Assembly (NCBI GenBank): GCA_031835245.1
Contig: JAVKOQ010000101.1
Span: 1-64,000 of the forward strand
Source: Balamuthia mandrillaris
Lineage: Eukaryota; Discosea; Longamoebia; Balamuthiidae
Reading direction: 5' to 3'
DNA length: 64,000 nt
Under the pieces are notes generated by a model. The model saw only the letters and a program-made list of their open reading frames with translations. It did no database searches and had not been told where the DNA came from. The position numbers were made by a program, and so were the translations under genes. The first letter of the stretch is position 1. Every line of letters begins with the position of its first letter. This document shows, one piece after another, positions 21,316 to 35,243 of this stretch.

Positions 21316-21536
21316 CACCGCATTCCCTTTGTTTAAATAAAAAAAACACACTCTCCCCTCCGTTGTATCTTCTATCTGGCTGCCATTCGCTTTTTTTTTT
21401 GTCCTCGCTTTGCGCCCTAGCAGAAACAACTGGGATGAGGTTGATGAAACCACTAAAAGAACAAAAATGGTTTCTATTGCTAATACAAAATGGGGTATGC
21501 ACACACGCGCTTGCAAAGGCCACCAAAAGGGCGTGG
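21316..21536. other. Spacer between the U2 gene and the 3' end of the next gene
   Basis: No gene is seen. It contains poly-A and poly-T runs and probably the 3' UTR of the minus-strand gene that ends at 21,537. Confidence 0.5.
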
Positions 21537-23572
21537 TTAAGTTCGTCGGGTTTCTTCGGGAGATAAACGCTTCCAGCCTTTTTTTGAAGACACAGGAGAG
21601 GCTAATGTAGCTCTTTCCAGCTTGGACTTTCTTTTCAGCTCTTTTCTTCGCTTTTTCTCCATCTCTATCTTCTCTTCCAACAGTCGCTCGCCTTCTTCTG
21701 GATTCACCAACAAAAGCTCCGATATCGTTCTTTCAAGAAGACGAGGGCTCCAATCCTTCATCTCATCTTCGGCTTTCAACTGATTGCGCAAGTCAGACAC
21801 GTTCTGTGGAAGCTTCAGCAACAAAGACCACTTTTGCAGCTTTCTTTCTGCTTCAGGAGAGGTCACTCCGTTGTGTACCACTGCTTGTAGTTGTGCCTCC
21901 CTCTCTCTTTCTCGCTCCCGTTCTCGTTCCAATCTTTCCCGTTCTGCCTCTTCCCGCTCTCGTTCTCGTTCCGCCCGTTCCCTCTCTTTCTCTCTCTCCC
22001 ATTCCTTTTCTCTTTCCAATCGCGCCTTTCGCTGTCGTTCACGTCTCTCTGAGGTGGGTGAATGCATAGAATGGAGACAAAATTAATTAAAGATTAAAAT
22101 AAAGAATAAGCAAAAGAATAAGAAAAAGGAAAAAGACGAAGAAGAAGAAGAATAAGAATAAGAATAAGAAAGAGAGCAAGAAGAATAACCCAGGACAAAC
22201 GAGAGAAAAGATAAACAATCGTAGAAAGGTAGGGACAAAGGAGGGATGAATACCGTATTCTGCGAGGTCAGCACGAGTTTGGAAGGGCAACACAGCATCT
22301 GCATTGGCGGCCTCAACAATCGCCAAACGATCGGAGTAGGAATATAGAGCGCTGACCGTCTTTGTTAGATCCTTCCCAAAGAATTCGCCGCTGCCGCCTT
22401 TCTCCTCCTGGCCTTTCTTTTTGCCAAACTTGCCACCTGGAACAAAAACGTGGTTTAACGTTACCAACGACGCAATAAACATAAGGAAGCAACAAACCTG
22501 AAATAGCGAGAAGAGTAGGTTTCATGGCCGTACGTGGAGACAGAGGCATAAGGTTTTTTTCCTTCTCGGAGGTAGCATTTGAATGTTTGGCAGCAGGAGT
22601 GTCTGTAACGGGCTCTTCTATCTTGGGCGGTGGAGACGACGGGGGAGAAGCAGCAGCAGAAGAAGGGGAAGAGGAAGGAGCAACAGTAGAAGCAGAAGAA
22701 GAAGAAGAAGAAGAAGAAGAAGAAGCAGGACGAAGGGAAATCACGTCTGAAGAAACTGGGGCAGAAGAGGAAAAAGGAAGAACAGAAGAGGAATTGTTTT
22801 TGTTGTTATTGTTGCTGTTGGATGTTGACGAACCAAAGTTGTCGCAACTGAAACTCTCGCTGAGTACTCTTTTGCGAGAACCCGTTTTGTTGGAGTCTTG
22901 GGATATTTTGCTGCCAGAACCCTTTTTGGAAAGAGAAACGAGGTCCTGAGACCTCCTCCAACTATTGTTCTTGTTTGCTTGGCTCTCCCTTGAATGTACT
23001 CCGTTGCCCCATTGCTCTTCTCCTCGTCCTCCTCCTGCGGATTTTCTTTTGGGAGACTTGAAACCCGAAGATGAAGTTGGTACTTTTGAAGGAATTATTG
23101 AGGGTTGTCTTTCGGTTGCCTCCTTGTTCTCCTTCTTGAGGCTTCTTCTTTTTTCTTTTTTGCTCTCCTTTATTGCTCCCTTCTCCTCTTCTTCTTTCTC
23201 TGCTGCTGCTGCTGCAGCTTTTTCTTCTTTCTCTGTCGCTTTTTCCTCCGGCTCTATAGCGGCGTCGTCTTCATTAGCTTTCTTTTCTTGCCGCCGTACT
23301 TCTCCTTCTTCTGGTTTGCTTTCCGTTGGCCGCGGAGACTTCTCTCCACTGCCCGTCAGGGTCCCGCTCTTTTTCATCGGCCGACTCAGCTCCCTCTTTT
23401 GTGTCTCCTCTTTCTTTAGGACCACGTCCCCCTCGGCGCTGACCTCATATTCTCGCGTCACCACGATCTCCTCCTCTCCCTCGCTTTCGCTGCTCCCGCT
23501 GGTCCACTCCGTTTCTTCCAATCGCAGCCTTATCAAACGTTGTCTTTCTTTCTCTGGGTCCGCCTCCGCCAT
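21537..23572 (-). CDS. Low-complexity charged protein, 589 aa, unknown
   Basis: Three exons (23,572-22,498, 22,436-22,254, 22,048-21,537) close in phase with standard GT-AG borders. I do not recognise a family. The first exon is Glu/Lys/Ser-rich, with poly-Ser, poly-Ala and Pro-Ser tracts. The second is the only globular-looking part (KDLTKTVSALYSYSDRLAIV, EAANADAVLPFQTRADLAEYG). The third is a long Arg/Glu single helix ([18 protein letters not shown]) followed by a helical C-terminus (SPEAERKLQKWSLLLKLP, SPRLLERTISELLLVNPEEG). The start at MAEADPEKERQRL is the first in-frame ATG. The composition suggests a scaffold or RNA- or cytoskeleton-linked protein, but no function can be assigned. Confidence 0.75.
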
Positions 23573-24650
23573 TCTCTCGCATAACCTCCTCCACCTTCTC
23601 TTTCGCCCGTCGTTATGTGTTACCGCAAAGGAGGAGCGCGTTACAGCCCAAAAAGAAAACACTATGTAACCTTGTTAATTAGCTCTAGTAGTTGGCTGAG
23701 CGAGCATTTAGCGAATAATTGAAAAAGTTCCATTCGGTAACTTGCTGATATCACCATCATCGGACAATAGCACACGTCACATTTTTCCGGGATTCATCCG
23801 CACCTCTTGTGCAGCCCGTTTGCAGTTTTTCTTTAAAACAAATAAAAGAATAGAATAAAAACAGATACCTGCGCTGGCTTAAGAGATCACTTGCTTTCTT
23901 CAAAAATATTGTACCAGACAATAACGTCATCTGAACGGCAGATGTTGAGGCGGAGCAAAAGCTTGCCACGCCATGCCCTCTCCTTGTAATTGAGTATTTA
24001 ACCACATGATCGCCAAGTGGTGGTTCGCCATCGTACGCCAAGGCGATGCCCCCATCCCGCAGGAGCAGGCAAACCACTGACGCTATTCCCCTTTGTCTCT
24101 GCGGAAAAATACATGACTCCTCCTTGCGGCGCTACTCCCCATCCCGCCGAAGCAGAGCCTCCTGTTGTGCTTCGTTCCGTGGCACATAGTCGAAAAAAAA
24201 TGAAAAAATTATTTAAAAAATGAAAAAATTATTAAAAATGTCGATTCTCCTAAATTTTCCATCTCGCGAAAAGCGAGATCTTGCTATCACGGCCCAAGCG
24301 AAAAGAAGAGAACAAGCGCAAAAACTTTTGGAGAAACAACGCAACAACAACAACTTAACGAAAAAAAAAACCCTTCTCCCAAAAAAAAAGCGCATAGAGA
24401 GGAACACACAAAAAAAAACTTAGCGTCAGCTCACCCCCGCTTTTGCTTTTGAAACACAAACTCGTGCCGACCGATTCTTCCCCAGCATGTTTGTCCAAAA
24501 GGTATGTTCTCCTTCTCCTTCTTCCACAAAAGAAAAAATATATATATTGCCTCTTCTTTTATTATTGACGAATTTGGCTGGGACGGTTCGGGCGGCTTCT
24601 TGGTTCTTATTATTAATATTTTTATATAACAAAAACCCTTTGACCACGCA
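23573..24650. other. Divergent intergenic region
   Basis: It lies between the starts of the 589-aa gene and the myosin gene, so both promoters should be here. I see no TATA box. CCCCATCCCGC occurs twice (24,050 and 24,138 regions). An open frame at 24,238-24,423 has coding-like charge (SREKRDLAITAQAKRREQA) but no support from splicing or start context; it may be 5' UTR. Confidence 0.5.
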
Positions 24651-25985
24651 ATGCGGATGAACTTAAAGGGCCAAAAGGTTTGGTTCCCTCATGCAGAACA
24701 TGGATGGGAGTTGGGCACGGTGGTCATGATGGAGTCGGCTGGCGTTTTGGTGGAGACACCCGCCCAACAGGTTTGGATCTTTTTTTTTTCGAGCGCCTCG
24801 TTTTCTTCTTTCTCCCTTTCATCTCTCTCCTTTGGAGTAAAGGTTTGATTTTGGATTTTGTTTTGAAACCAAACAAATAGCAAAAACATTTTCAAGCGGA
24901 CTCGTTGGTTGAAGCGGAAGAGGAGAGCACAACGGAAAAGGAAGACATGGTGCGGAGCAATGACCTAAGCGAGGCTAGTCTCTTGTACAATCTACGAATG
25001 CGGTATTCTCAAGACAAGATTTATGTACGTCCTTCGTTCCAACAGTTGATTTTGTTGACGTTTCCATTTGATTTTTTTTTGTGTCTAATCTTTCTTTGCC
25101 ATACTCTATGTTGGCTCTTTTAACAGACATATGTGGGACCAATGTTGATAGCACTGAATCCATTCAAGGCGTTGGAGGAAATATATTCGAAGAACATGGT
25201 GCAGCAGTATGGTGGAAAGAGGCTCCATCAATTGCCGCCGCACATATATGCCATCGCCAACGAAGCGTTCGTTGACTTACAAAATACTGGTCGCAGCCAA
25301 TCCATTCTTATCAGGTTTGGTTGTTTCTTCTCCTCTCTTGTTTTTATTGCGCTTCGTTTTTGTCTATTCTTTGTTCGCTAAAACGTTTGTTTTTATTTCT
25401 TTCTTCACTCTTTTCGGCTCATAGCGGCGAAAGTGGAGCAGGCAAAACGGAATCTACCAAGTATGTTCTTAGATACCTTGCTGAAGCTGCTCCAAGCAGC
25501 AAAGAAAACCTGCGTCAACAAATCCTTCAGACCAATCCTCTGCTTGAGGTTCTCTCTCTCTCTCTCTGGAATGTTGCATTTCTCCTCTTCTTTTCTTTTC
25601 CTCTTCTCGCATTCTCCTCTCACTTCTCTCTCTCGCTCTCGAGCCTTACATTTACTTTCATCGTTCTTACTTTTGCTCGTTCAAAGGCATTTGGCAACGC
25701 AAAGACAGTGAAAAACAACAACAGTAGTCGTTTCGGCAAGTTCATTCAGGTGTGTTTCAATGAGCGATGCCACATCACAGGAGCCATGATCCAGACTTAT
25801 CTATTGGAGAAAAGTAGGATTGTATCCCAAGCTCCAAATGAACGCAATTACCACATATTTTATCAACTGGTTCTTGGCTCTAATGCCGAAGAGAAACAAA
25901 AATATCAACTGGAAGGTTTTCAAGTTACGGACTTTCATTATTTAAACCCTCAACGCCTGAACGCAACACTTGATGCGCGAGGTCT

Positions 25986-26039
<54 letters not shown>

Positions 26040-27576
26040 TCTCTTTCTCTCTTCCCTTCTTTTTGTTGTTCTCTTCGTCGTTCCTTCTTTTCTTTGGCAA
26101 GTTCAACATAACCATTTTTTTTTTTGGATTTTTACACAAACAGACGCTGAAGAACTAAGCAACAATTTTCAGGAAGTCAAAGCCTGTATGCAAACCATAG
26201 GCATATCAGATGAGGAACAAGACAACGTTTTTAGAGCTCTGGCAGGCATCCTCCACTTGGGCAACATAAGCTTCGTGTGCAACGCTGCCCGCGAAGCTAA
26301 GATAGATAGTAACGCCAGGTCGTCTCTAGAGCAAGCTTGCCATCTTTTGGGACTCATTCCGGATGTGTTGGAGTCAGCTCTTTGCTCTCGTACTTTTGCA
26401 AGTGGTGGTCGCGCTTCCGTATATAAAGTGCCGCTAAACACTGAGCAAGCCGTTGAAGGTCTCTCTCTTCCCCCCTCTTCTTTCTCTCTCTCTTTCCCTT
26501 CTTGTGTTTTGTAATTTTTCTTATCTTTCTTCTTAACTCGATGTATATTTAACTTTATAGGAAGAGATGCACTGGCCAAAGACTTGTATTCAAGACTGTT
26601 TGGTTGGTTGGTATCAAGAGTGAATGCTACTCTCTACGATGAGGAAGACCATCGCTCCAATTCAGCTCCCAACAAAATAATTGGAGTGCTCGACATTTTC
26701 GGTTTTGAGGTCTTTCCTCAGAACAGCTTCGAGCAACTGACCATCAACTACGCCAACGAGAAGCTCTTCCAACAGCTCAATTCGTTCTTGTTTGAATGCC
26801 AACAGAAAGAATACGCAATGGAGGGGGTAGAGTGGCAACAAATCTCCTTCCCGGATAATAAGGATTGCTTGAACCTCATCGAACAAAAGCCATATGGCAT
26901 TCTCTCTTTGCTGGATGAGGAGTGTCAAGTACCAAAAGGCAACGAGAAGAGCTTGCTCGATAAAATAACAGCGGAGCACGATAAAAAGAACGCTCGCTAC
27001 GCCTCTTCGCGTAAACCATTTCACTTCACCATTCGTCATTTTGCTGGAGAGGTGCACTACGACATTCAACACTTTTTAGAGAAGAACAAGGATACTCTGC
27101 ATGCCGACCTCAAGACCATCTTTCAGGAGAGCGAGGACCCTTTCCTCAAACTCCTCTTCTTCGTGGCTGATGTGGACAACATGGCTGCCTCGCTGCCTGC
27201 TGAACGACCTGGTCTCAAAAGACGTATGACCGGTCAACGCTCTCAACTTCCACCAAAAGCACCAGGAGTGTCAGCGGGCGGGTCATCCTCCATGTATGCC
27301 GCCTCCCCTAACACCGCTAGAAGAAAGTCAGGATTGGTAACTGTGGCCAGCACCTTCAAGCAGCAACTCACTCTGTTGATGCAAACCATCGAGCGCACAA
27401 ACCCGCATTACATTCGCTGTGTGAAAACAAATCCAGGCAACGCTCCCTCCAGATTCGATGCGGTGGAGGTTTTGAGACAGCTTCGTTACTCTGGCATGAT
27501 TGCAGCTGTGAAGATTCGCAAGGCTGGCTTTGCTTCTCGTCGTCCCTATAAACAGTTCTTAAATCGGTATGTTTAT

Positions 27577-27618
<42 letters not shown>

Positions 27619-27930
27619 GTTAATACTTTTCTGCCTTTCTTTTACAAACTTTTTTTTTCATTAGTTATAAGCCATTGTTGGAGGATGTTCTTGGCCAAGC
27701 TATCATTGCGTCGGTGGATACTTCATCTGAGTCGGCCTGTAGAAGTGTTTGTCAACAATTTGTAGACCAGTTGCCTCCTGAGCAAAAGAGCCAGGTTCAG
27801 TTGGGTCACACTAAAGTCTTCTTGAAAGCAGAACTGGTTAGTTAGAAACTCTTATCTGCTTCTCTTTCGTTAATGTCATTGTTTTATTATTTATTTATTT
27901 CTTTTTGTATCATGATCTCTCTCCCTCCCC

Positions 27931-27986
<56 letters not shown>

Positions 27987-30900
27987 TTCTTCTCTCTCTT
28001 TGTGTTTCCCTCTTTTCTTTCTCTCACTTGATACTGTTATTCTTTTTATAGGCTGAACAGTTGGAAGAGCAGAGAGAACAAAAGATGATAGACAAAATTA
28101 TTCGCATCCAGAGAGCCATGAAGGTTGCTATTCTGCGTCGCCGCTTAAAGAAGATTGTTGCAGAGAAACGAGCCCGAGAGAGGGAAGAACGACTGAGAAG
28201 AGAAGAAGAGGAAAGACAAAGGCTGAAACGTCAACAAGAAGAGGAAGAACGACAGAGGCAAAAACTCCTGGCAGAGGAGGAAGAAAGACAAAGGTTGTTA
28301 AAACGTCAACAGGAAGAAGAAGAAAGACGAAAGCAGAAACTACAAGAAGAACAAGACGAAGAAAGGCGAAAGCTGAAACATCAACTAGAACAAGAGCACA
28401 GACAAGACTGGATGCGTAAAGAAGAAGAAGAAAGACAACGGCTGAAACGCAAACAAGAGGAAGAACAAGAACTACGAAAGCTGACACCAGGGGCAGCTCA
28501 GCCACCATCTCCCACACCCTTAATGGCAGCTCAGCCTCCAACAACACAACAAAAAACTCCACAGGAACCACAATCGCCACCACAAGGCATGGTGATCCGT
28601 CAACGACGATCCGGGGCTCACCAGCCACCAGCAGTGCCACCCCGCTTTCGTCCGACAATTACGCCTAATAACGGTCCTCCTCCAAGGACACCGCCTTCTC
28701 TCTCTCCCATCCCCTCTCCCACTACCCCTTCCTCTCCGCTAATGCCACACTCCCCTAGAGGCACTGTCATGTCTGCCGCCTCCAAGCTTGAAGCCACTTT
28801 GGGGTCCTCTCCTGGATCGCAACCACCACCGCTGCAGCCTCCTCCCATTATTACCACGCTGAGGCCGTCGAGAGTGCAACCCGGCATTCCTGTTCTTTCC
28901 TCTCCACCTACTTCTTCGTCAGGTTCTACTTCCAAATTGGAAGCCTTCTTTGGTGCCACTCCACCAACAGTACGTCGACAACAACAGCCAACCCTGCCAC
29001 TAAAGCAACTACCCAACGATAGAAGAGTAGCCAGTTGTGAGGATATAAGAGCGTTGGATGCTTCCACTCTCTCTCCATCAACACAAGAACCACAACAACA
29101 GCCCCCACAACCGCCTCCCAAGCTGCACAATCTGGCACGCAGTCTAAGTGCCACGTCTCTTAACCAAAGGAACTCATTAGAGCCAAGGGCTTCACCGCGA
29201 GACGAAGAACCAAAGAGCGCCAGAACCTCGCAATACAATAACGAAAAAGACGACAAAAAACAGAGGAGGGGCTTCCTCATGATGAAGACAAAGAAGAAGG
29301 ACAAGGCACCGAAAGAGAAGGAGAAGGAAAGACAGCACAACACCCTCCAGCGAACCAATTCCTCTCCCTCCTTGAAAGGAGAGATAACTCCAAATTCCCA
29401 ACCACAGCAACAACAAGACGGCGGTAGGGCCGTCGCCATTAAACGCAAGGCATCAGAGTATGGTTCCGCTACCAACAATTCTTCTGTACGTAAAACGTCC
29501 CCTCAAGGTGGCGACACCTCAGCTCCGGAAGGTGAGCTTAAGAAGACCGTCACCGCCTTCGTCATCGAAGAGCAGAGCGGCACCCAAATCTTCTTCAACC
29601 ATCTTCGCTCAGGCGCTAGTTCTGGAGGCTCTTCTCCTTTGGTCACTCCTCGAAGCAGCTATGGCTCGGCTCCGATCGATCCCAGCAATGATGAAGCGGG
29701 GGGAGGCCCTCAGGGTGAGGAGAAGAAGAAGGAGGAAGCACCAGTATTTGCAACTCCGGAGGAGGAAGCCAAGGCGATGCGTTTGAGGGCTATGGCTATC
29801 AAGGAGACAGTGGACACAGAAAGAGACTACGTCAAGGACTTGGGGGTTATCATCAAGGTTTGCTCTTCGCTCGCTCAATCTTTTGTCTTTTATTATTTAT
29901 ACTGATAATTTTCTCCACCCATAAACTCTACAGATGTTCATATTGCCCATTCGGCAAAAAGGGATATTGTCCGAAGCTGAAATTAATACCATCTTCTCCA
30001 CAATCGAGGTGATCCGTCCTCTGAACATGCAAATTCTCAAAGAACTGGAGCGGCGCGTTCGCCAACCCCCTCCAGACTGCGAACGTTTTGGAGATATTTT
30101 CTTGCAAATGGTAATAACCGTCTTCTATCCCTGTTTTAATTCTTTTTTCTAGTACTTGGTGCTAATCTGCTTTGGCTGGTCGGTCGCAGTCCGAGTACTT
30201 TAAAATGTATAGTAACTACTGTGCGGGTCAAAGCCAACAACTATCGCTTCTTTCTGCACTGCGACATAAAAACAAGGAGTTTGCTGCTTTCCTTCTGGTA
30301 ACTCCTCTCCATTTTTTTTTTTCAAAATAGTATGCTGTTGCATCCCCAGTTCTGACTGCAAACATAAAAGGAAGCAGAACAGGACCAAGCGTGCAGAGGT
30401 CTAAGTTTAGAGGCGTATCTCATCAAACCGGTGCAACGGGTATGCAAGTACCCGCTACTCCTTCGCGAGCTGCTGCGGCACACGTCCCAATCCCACGTGG
30501 ACTACGAGAACCTCGTCGCCGCTTTGGAGAAGATCGGCAGTGTCGTGGACTACATCAATGAGGGCAAACGCCTCGCCGAGCAGCAGGAACAAACGAGAGC
30601 AATTCAGGACAGCGTGGTTGGATTGAAGGATCTCGTGAAGCCAGCCCGTCGCTTCTTGAGCAAAGGAATGTTCTTGGTGGCGTCGCAGACGGCGCAAACG
30701 CCACAGGAAATGATGCTCTTCTTGTTCAACGATTTGCTGGTGCTGTCGAAACCGCGCAGCCATCACACCAAGAAAGGATCCACCTACACCCTCGAAGCAG
30801 AGGTACCCTTGGATCAGTTTGCTAAGCTTATGACCGTCAGTGATAGAGGTTCGTTGTGTTGTGTTGTTTTTTTTTTTCTCCTGACCAAATTCTTTAATGT

Positions 30901-31166
30901 TCCCTTCAGATGATGCCTTCTATCTATCGCACGGAAGTAACGGGTGGACAATACAAAGCACCAAAGCGCAGACGGAAGAGTGGTTGGGCATGCTAAACTC
31001 CATTGTCCAAAGAATCAAGAAGAAGTACTTGTTGGATCGTTATGCTTCCCTCAAACGAAAGGAAGGGAAGAACGCACCCCTTCCTGGCACTTCTGCTTAT
31101 CTTATAGCTCAAGGAGGTGCTGTTGGCCAGGAAGAGGAAGAACAACACGATGCTTCTGCCACGTAG
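24651..31166 (+). CDS. myoM: Unconventional myosin with DH-PH RhoGEF tail (MyoM-like)
   Basis: Thirteen exons join in phase (24,651-24,770, 24,881-25,024, 25,127-25,314, 25,425-25,548, 25,687-25,981, 26,144-26,458, 26,561-27,566, 27,665-27,836, 28,052-29,857, 29,934-30,110, 30,190-30,297, 30,371-30,848, 30,910-31,166), giving 1,729 aa. Motor: P-loop GESGAGKT, switch [11 protein letters not shown], switch [12 protein letters not shown]1-like region [13 protein letters not shown], and an extra loop of about 60 residues in the actin-binding area. After the motor come an IQ-like helix ([16 protein letters not shown]), an Arg/Glu coiled coil, a long Pro/Ser region, a DH domain ([16 protein letters not shown]...[18 protein letters not shown]) and a PH domain. 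The order motor-IQ-Pro-rich-DH-PH is that of Dictyostelium myosin M, a Rac GEF. Introns carry (TC)n runs. Confidence 0.93.
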
Positions 31167-31413
31167 AAAGACAGGTTTTTGTTTTTTGATTGTTTCTACC
31201 ATTTCTTTCTGCAACATTATTCATATATCAACAAAAACTTCAGTTTTTAAAACCAACACCGCCTTCTTTTGATTTAGTCCTTTCCAAAGCGACCGACCGT
31301 TGTTTTTCCAGCTTTTCGCACATGAACACCTACAGTTCCTTTTTGTAACGTTCCTGTGTTCACCTTCAAACCCTCTTTCTTGCCATATTTTTCCACCCTT
31401 TTTTTTTCGTTGT

Positions 31414-34400
31414 TTAGTGGTGTTGCGGAGTAGTGCAGAGAACGAGAAAGATGTACCATTCTTCAAAGTGCATGTAGCCACCGCCAACACGAATGACGAG
31501 GTAGCCGTTGAGAATGCGGAAAGAGATGTTCTTATTTCCCAGCCGATACACTCCAGGGCGAACATATTCTAGAGGAACTTGCTCGTAAAGACCTCCTTTG
31601 CCAAGAGCAGCTGCCACTTTTTCATCAATTTCATCACCCTGTGTTGCTCAGGTTGAGTACCAAAGAAAAAGGAAGGAGGATCAGGAGAGGAGGAAAGAGA
31701 ATGGAATAGAATAGGCGAGAGAGAGAGAGAGCGAGAGAGAGAGAGAGCGAGAGAGAGAGAGGAAACCTTGCGAGGGGTGTAAGCATATCCGTTGCCATTT
31801 CCAGCTGAGGTTGTTCGAGTGTTGTTGGCAGAAGGCATGATGTCTTGTTTCAAATCATCCAAAATTAAGTTCCTCCGCGATTCAGTTCTCTTTTGTTTCG
31901 GTTTCTCCTTTTTCTCTTTCTTCTTTTCTTGTGCCTCTGCTTTTGCCTCTTCCTCGGTCACTTCCGTTATTTTTGGAGACTGGGCAGTCATCCAAGTGCT
32001 GTTTCTTCGGGGAGAGGTGAGAGTTGCAGTTGCAGCAGTTGCTGTCGCCTCGGAAGTGGTCGTTGTAGTGGTTGTTGTAGATACTTTGGTTGTCTTTGCT
32101 TTGATAGCTTTTCTTCGTTCTGTTCTCTTCTCCATCTCGCGTTGTGTACTGCTGGCCGTATGATAAATCATCACTGCTTGAGAGGTCGATTTGGCGGAGA
32201 CCACCTCTGTCAATCGTTTCTTCAGCTCGTCCAACTCGCGTTGTAGTTCGATTCTGTTTCTTTCTTCTTTAAGTGCTTTTTGTTGAGAGGCATGAAGCTG
32301 CTTTTCCTTCTCTGTAGTTCACACAACACAATTAGATATGAAGAAGAGAGATAGAAGAGAAGAATGGAGGGGGGAAAGGTCAGATGAGAGAGAGAGAGAG
32401 AGAGAGAGATACCAAGCAATTCCAATTCTAATTGATTCTTTGCGTTATCAAACTCGGCCTCAAGTTCGTCGAGATGGTCGGTAGGAATCATGTTAAGCCG
32501 CTCCAACTGCAGTTCCTCTTCCAACCTCAACTTTAGCTCCTCTAATCCTTTTCTCGCTTTAGTCTCTGCCTCCAACTTTTTCTTTAAGATCTGCAGCTCC
32601 TTGCTCCGTTCCTCTTCAATCATCTTTTCAGTCTCATCCTTCTGTTCCAACATCTTTTTAAGCTTCGTCATCTCTTCCTGTAGATTCGCCCGCGAGTTTC
32701 GTCTTGCTCTCAACTCGTCCTCCAGCTTTTTTTGCAATGTCTCCAAATCGTCTCTCTGCTTGACTGCCTCTCTGAGCTGCTCCTCGATGCTCTTTGCGTT
32801 TTGTTCCACTTGCTCATACTTGCCTTTAACTTGCCTCAACTTTTGTTCAAGATCTCTCGCTCGGTCCTCCAGTTCCTTCTTGGCTTCAGCGGAAAGATTG
32901 TCTGTCATTTGAGAGGATCCATCTTTGCCTTTGCGTTGATGCATGCGCAATGCCATCGTAAGTTCTTCCAGTTCTTGCTCCAGCTTCTGGCGAGCCTGTT
33001 GTTCGCTGCTCAGGTCTTTCGTGTCCATTTCGAGACGGAAATGAAGCATGTCGACTTCTTCTTGAAGGAGTGCTCTGCTCTGTCTCCTCTTCTTCAACTC
33101 CACTTCCAAATTGCTTTGCACTGACTCGAGCTCCTTTCTCGCCTTGGACTCACTTTCCAGCTGCTCTTTCAGTTGTTCTATGGCAGACGCAAGCTGTCGT
33201 CGCTCCTCTTCCAAAAGCTTCTTCTCTTTCTTGGACGAAGCTTTCTTCTCGCTCTGTTGCTTCAGGCGTTCTTCTGTTTGGGCCAAACGTTCGTTCAATT
33301 CAGTGGCAAGTCCGTTCTTTTCCGCCAGCGTCTCTCTCAGAGTCTTTTGAAAGCGTTCCAAATTCTTTTTGGCCTGTTCTTCTTCCGCAAGTTTGTGTTT
33401 CAACTCTTCAATGCTCTCTTGATAGATCTTTTGAGAGGCTTGAAACTCTTCCAACATGGCGAGACCTTGTTCGTACTTAGAGTAAACTTCATCGTACTCA
33501 CGCTTAAGATTTTCTGCAAAGGACTCCATCTTCTTTCGTTCTTCTTCTTCCATCAATCTTTTCTGTTGCTCTTCATCATACTTTCTTTCCAACAGACTAA
33601 CCTCCTCGCTGAGTTTCGCTTTGTCCTCGAACAATTCTGACCGAAGACATTCCATGCTTCTCCTCATTTCTTGCTCTTGCTCCAGAGTTTGTTGCAAGTT
33701 TTCGATTTTGGCATTCAACTCTTCTCTCTTCTTCGTTTCCTGTTGTTTGGTCTCGTTCAGCTCGTTTCGTAACATTTCCAACTGTTTTTCTATCTCTTCC
33801 TTCTTTTTGGCCATCTCTTCTCTAACTTGTGTCTCTCTCCTCATTTGTTCTCTCAGTTCCACCATTTCGCGTTCGTATTCAGCTGTTCTGTTTACTTCGT
33901 CTTCGATCTTTCTGGCCAGTTCTGCTTTCATCTGCTCCTGTTTCTCTCGTTCCTGCTGCGTGTCGTTGAGCTCTTTCATTGCTGCTTCTAAAAGATGTTT
34001 GTTCTTCTCCAATGCTTCTGAGTTCTCCACAGCAACTGGGAATGGAGACCCATTGATGGCTTCTCCATCCAGTTCTACATCCAAGTAGAGAGCATCAGAA
34101 AGCTTTGGAGTGTAGGAGATGGTATAGGTGCCATCTCCATTGTCGGTCACAGAGCACGCGATGCGAATGCTGGCTGTTACTGTGTGTCCTCCTTGTTTGT
34201 AGTCGTTGCCAAGCTTGTCCTTTGCTTGCACTTTGTAGGTGAAAAGAAGGAGTGGTTAACAAAACTATTAAAAAAGAGTGTGAACCAACAAAAGAACGAA
34301 CCAATAAAGGAAGAAGTTTCGCCAATCTTTGCATTTTGGATGCCGTCGCCGATGATGGTTGATTTGCTAGCACAGGCTCTCGGCGGCTTCACGATAATCA

Positions 34401-35189
34401 TCATTGGATTATCTTTGATGTTTTCCTCGTTCAGCGTAATGGACATGATATAATAGCCTTTATGTGGAGCCTCGTAGGAAACGCTGTATGTGCCATCGTC
34501 GTTGTCCTGTACAGAGATGTGGCATTGCTCGGAGATGTCGTCTCCTGGGTGGTAGAAGCTGCTTCTCTTACCTATAGAAATAGTAGACCCCCTTCTCTTT
34601 GTCTTGGCTTCATCCTTTGGTTCCTCTCTTTTGCACAGAAAAAAGAATAACAAAGACGAATGAAAAAACAAGAAAGAAAGAACAAGTTTTGAATAAGAAA
34701 AGAAAACAAGAACAAGGAAGAAGAAAGAGGATGACTGACCTTGTGAAGATTTTGAGTTGCACTTTTTCTCCTCCCTTTAGATAACGGCTGCCATCTTCAG
34801 TTTTCGTGAAGACGATAAAACGAGACTCCTCATTTGCATAAACTTTTCCATCTTCCAAACCATCTCCTTTAAATTTGAGAATGTGAGACTAACGAAAACA
34901 CAAGAGAGAAAAAGAGAAAAAGATAAGACCAGCAACAAAGATAACAAACCTGCTGCAATTGTGTGCGCTGCAGATGGTTTGCGTATGGCATGCAGCCGAT
35001 GTCGCATTTCCTGACGAAAGTAAGAAACGTACGTCATAACGGAAAGGTCATCTGGCTTTCCTTCCACCATGTCTTCCACATCCAACAATCGTGGGATGCC
35101 AAACAAAGTGTAAGCTTTACCAAATGCCAATTCCATATTTTCTCTCCGATTTTCCTGTGAGAGTGAAACGAGAGGACACACAGAGAAAT

Positions 35190-35243
<54 letters not shown>

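Noticed and set aside
24238-24423. Short basic protein upstream of the myosin gene
   Set aside because: The frame ends in poly-Lys from A runs, has no recognisable family and lies where the myosin 5' UTR is expected.
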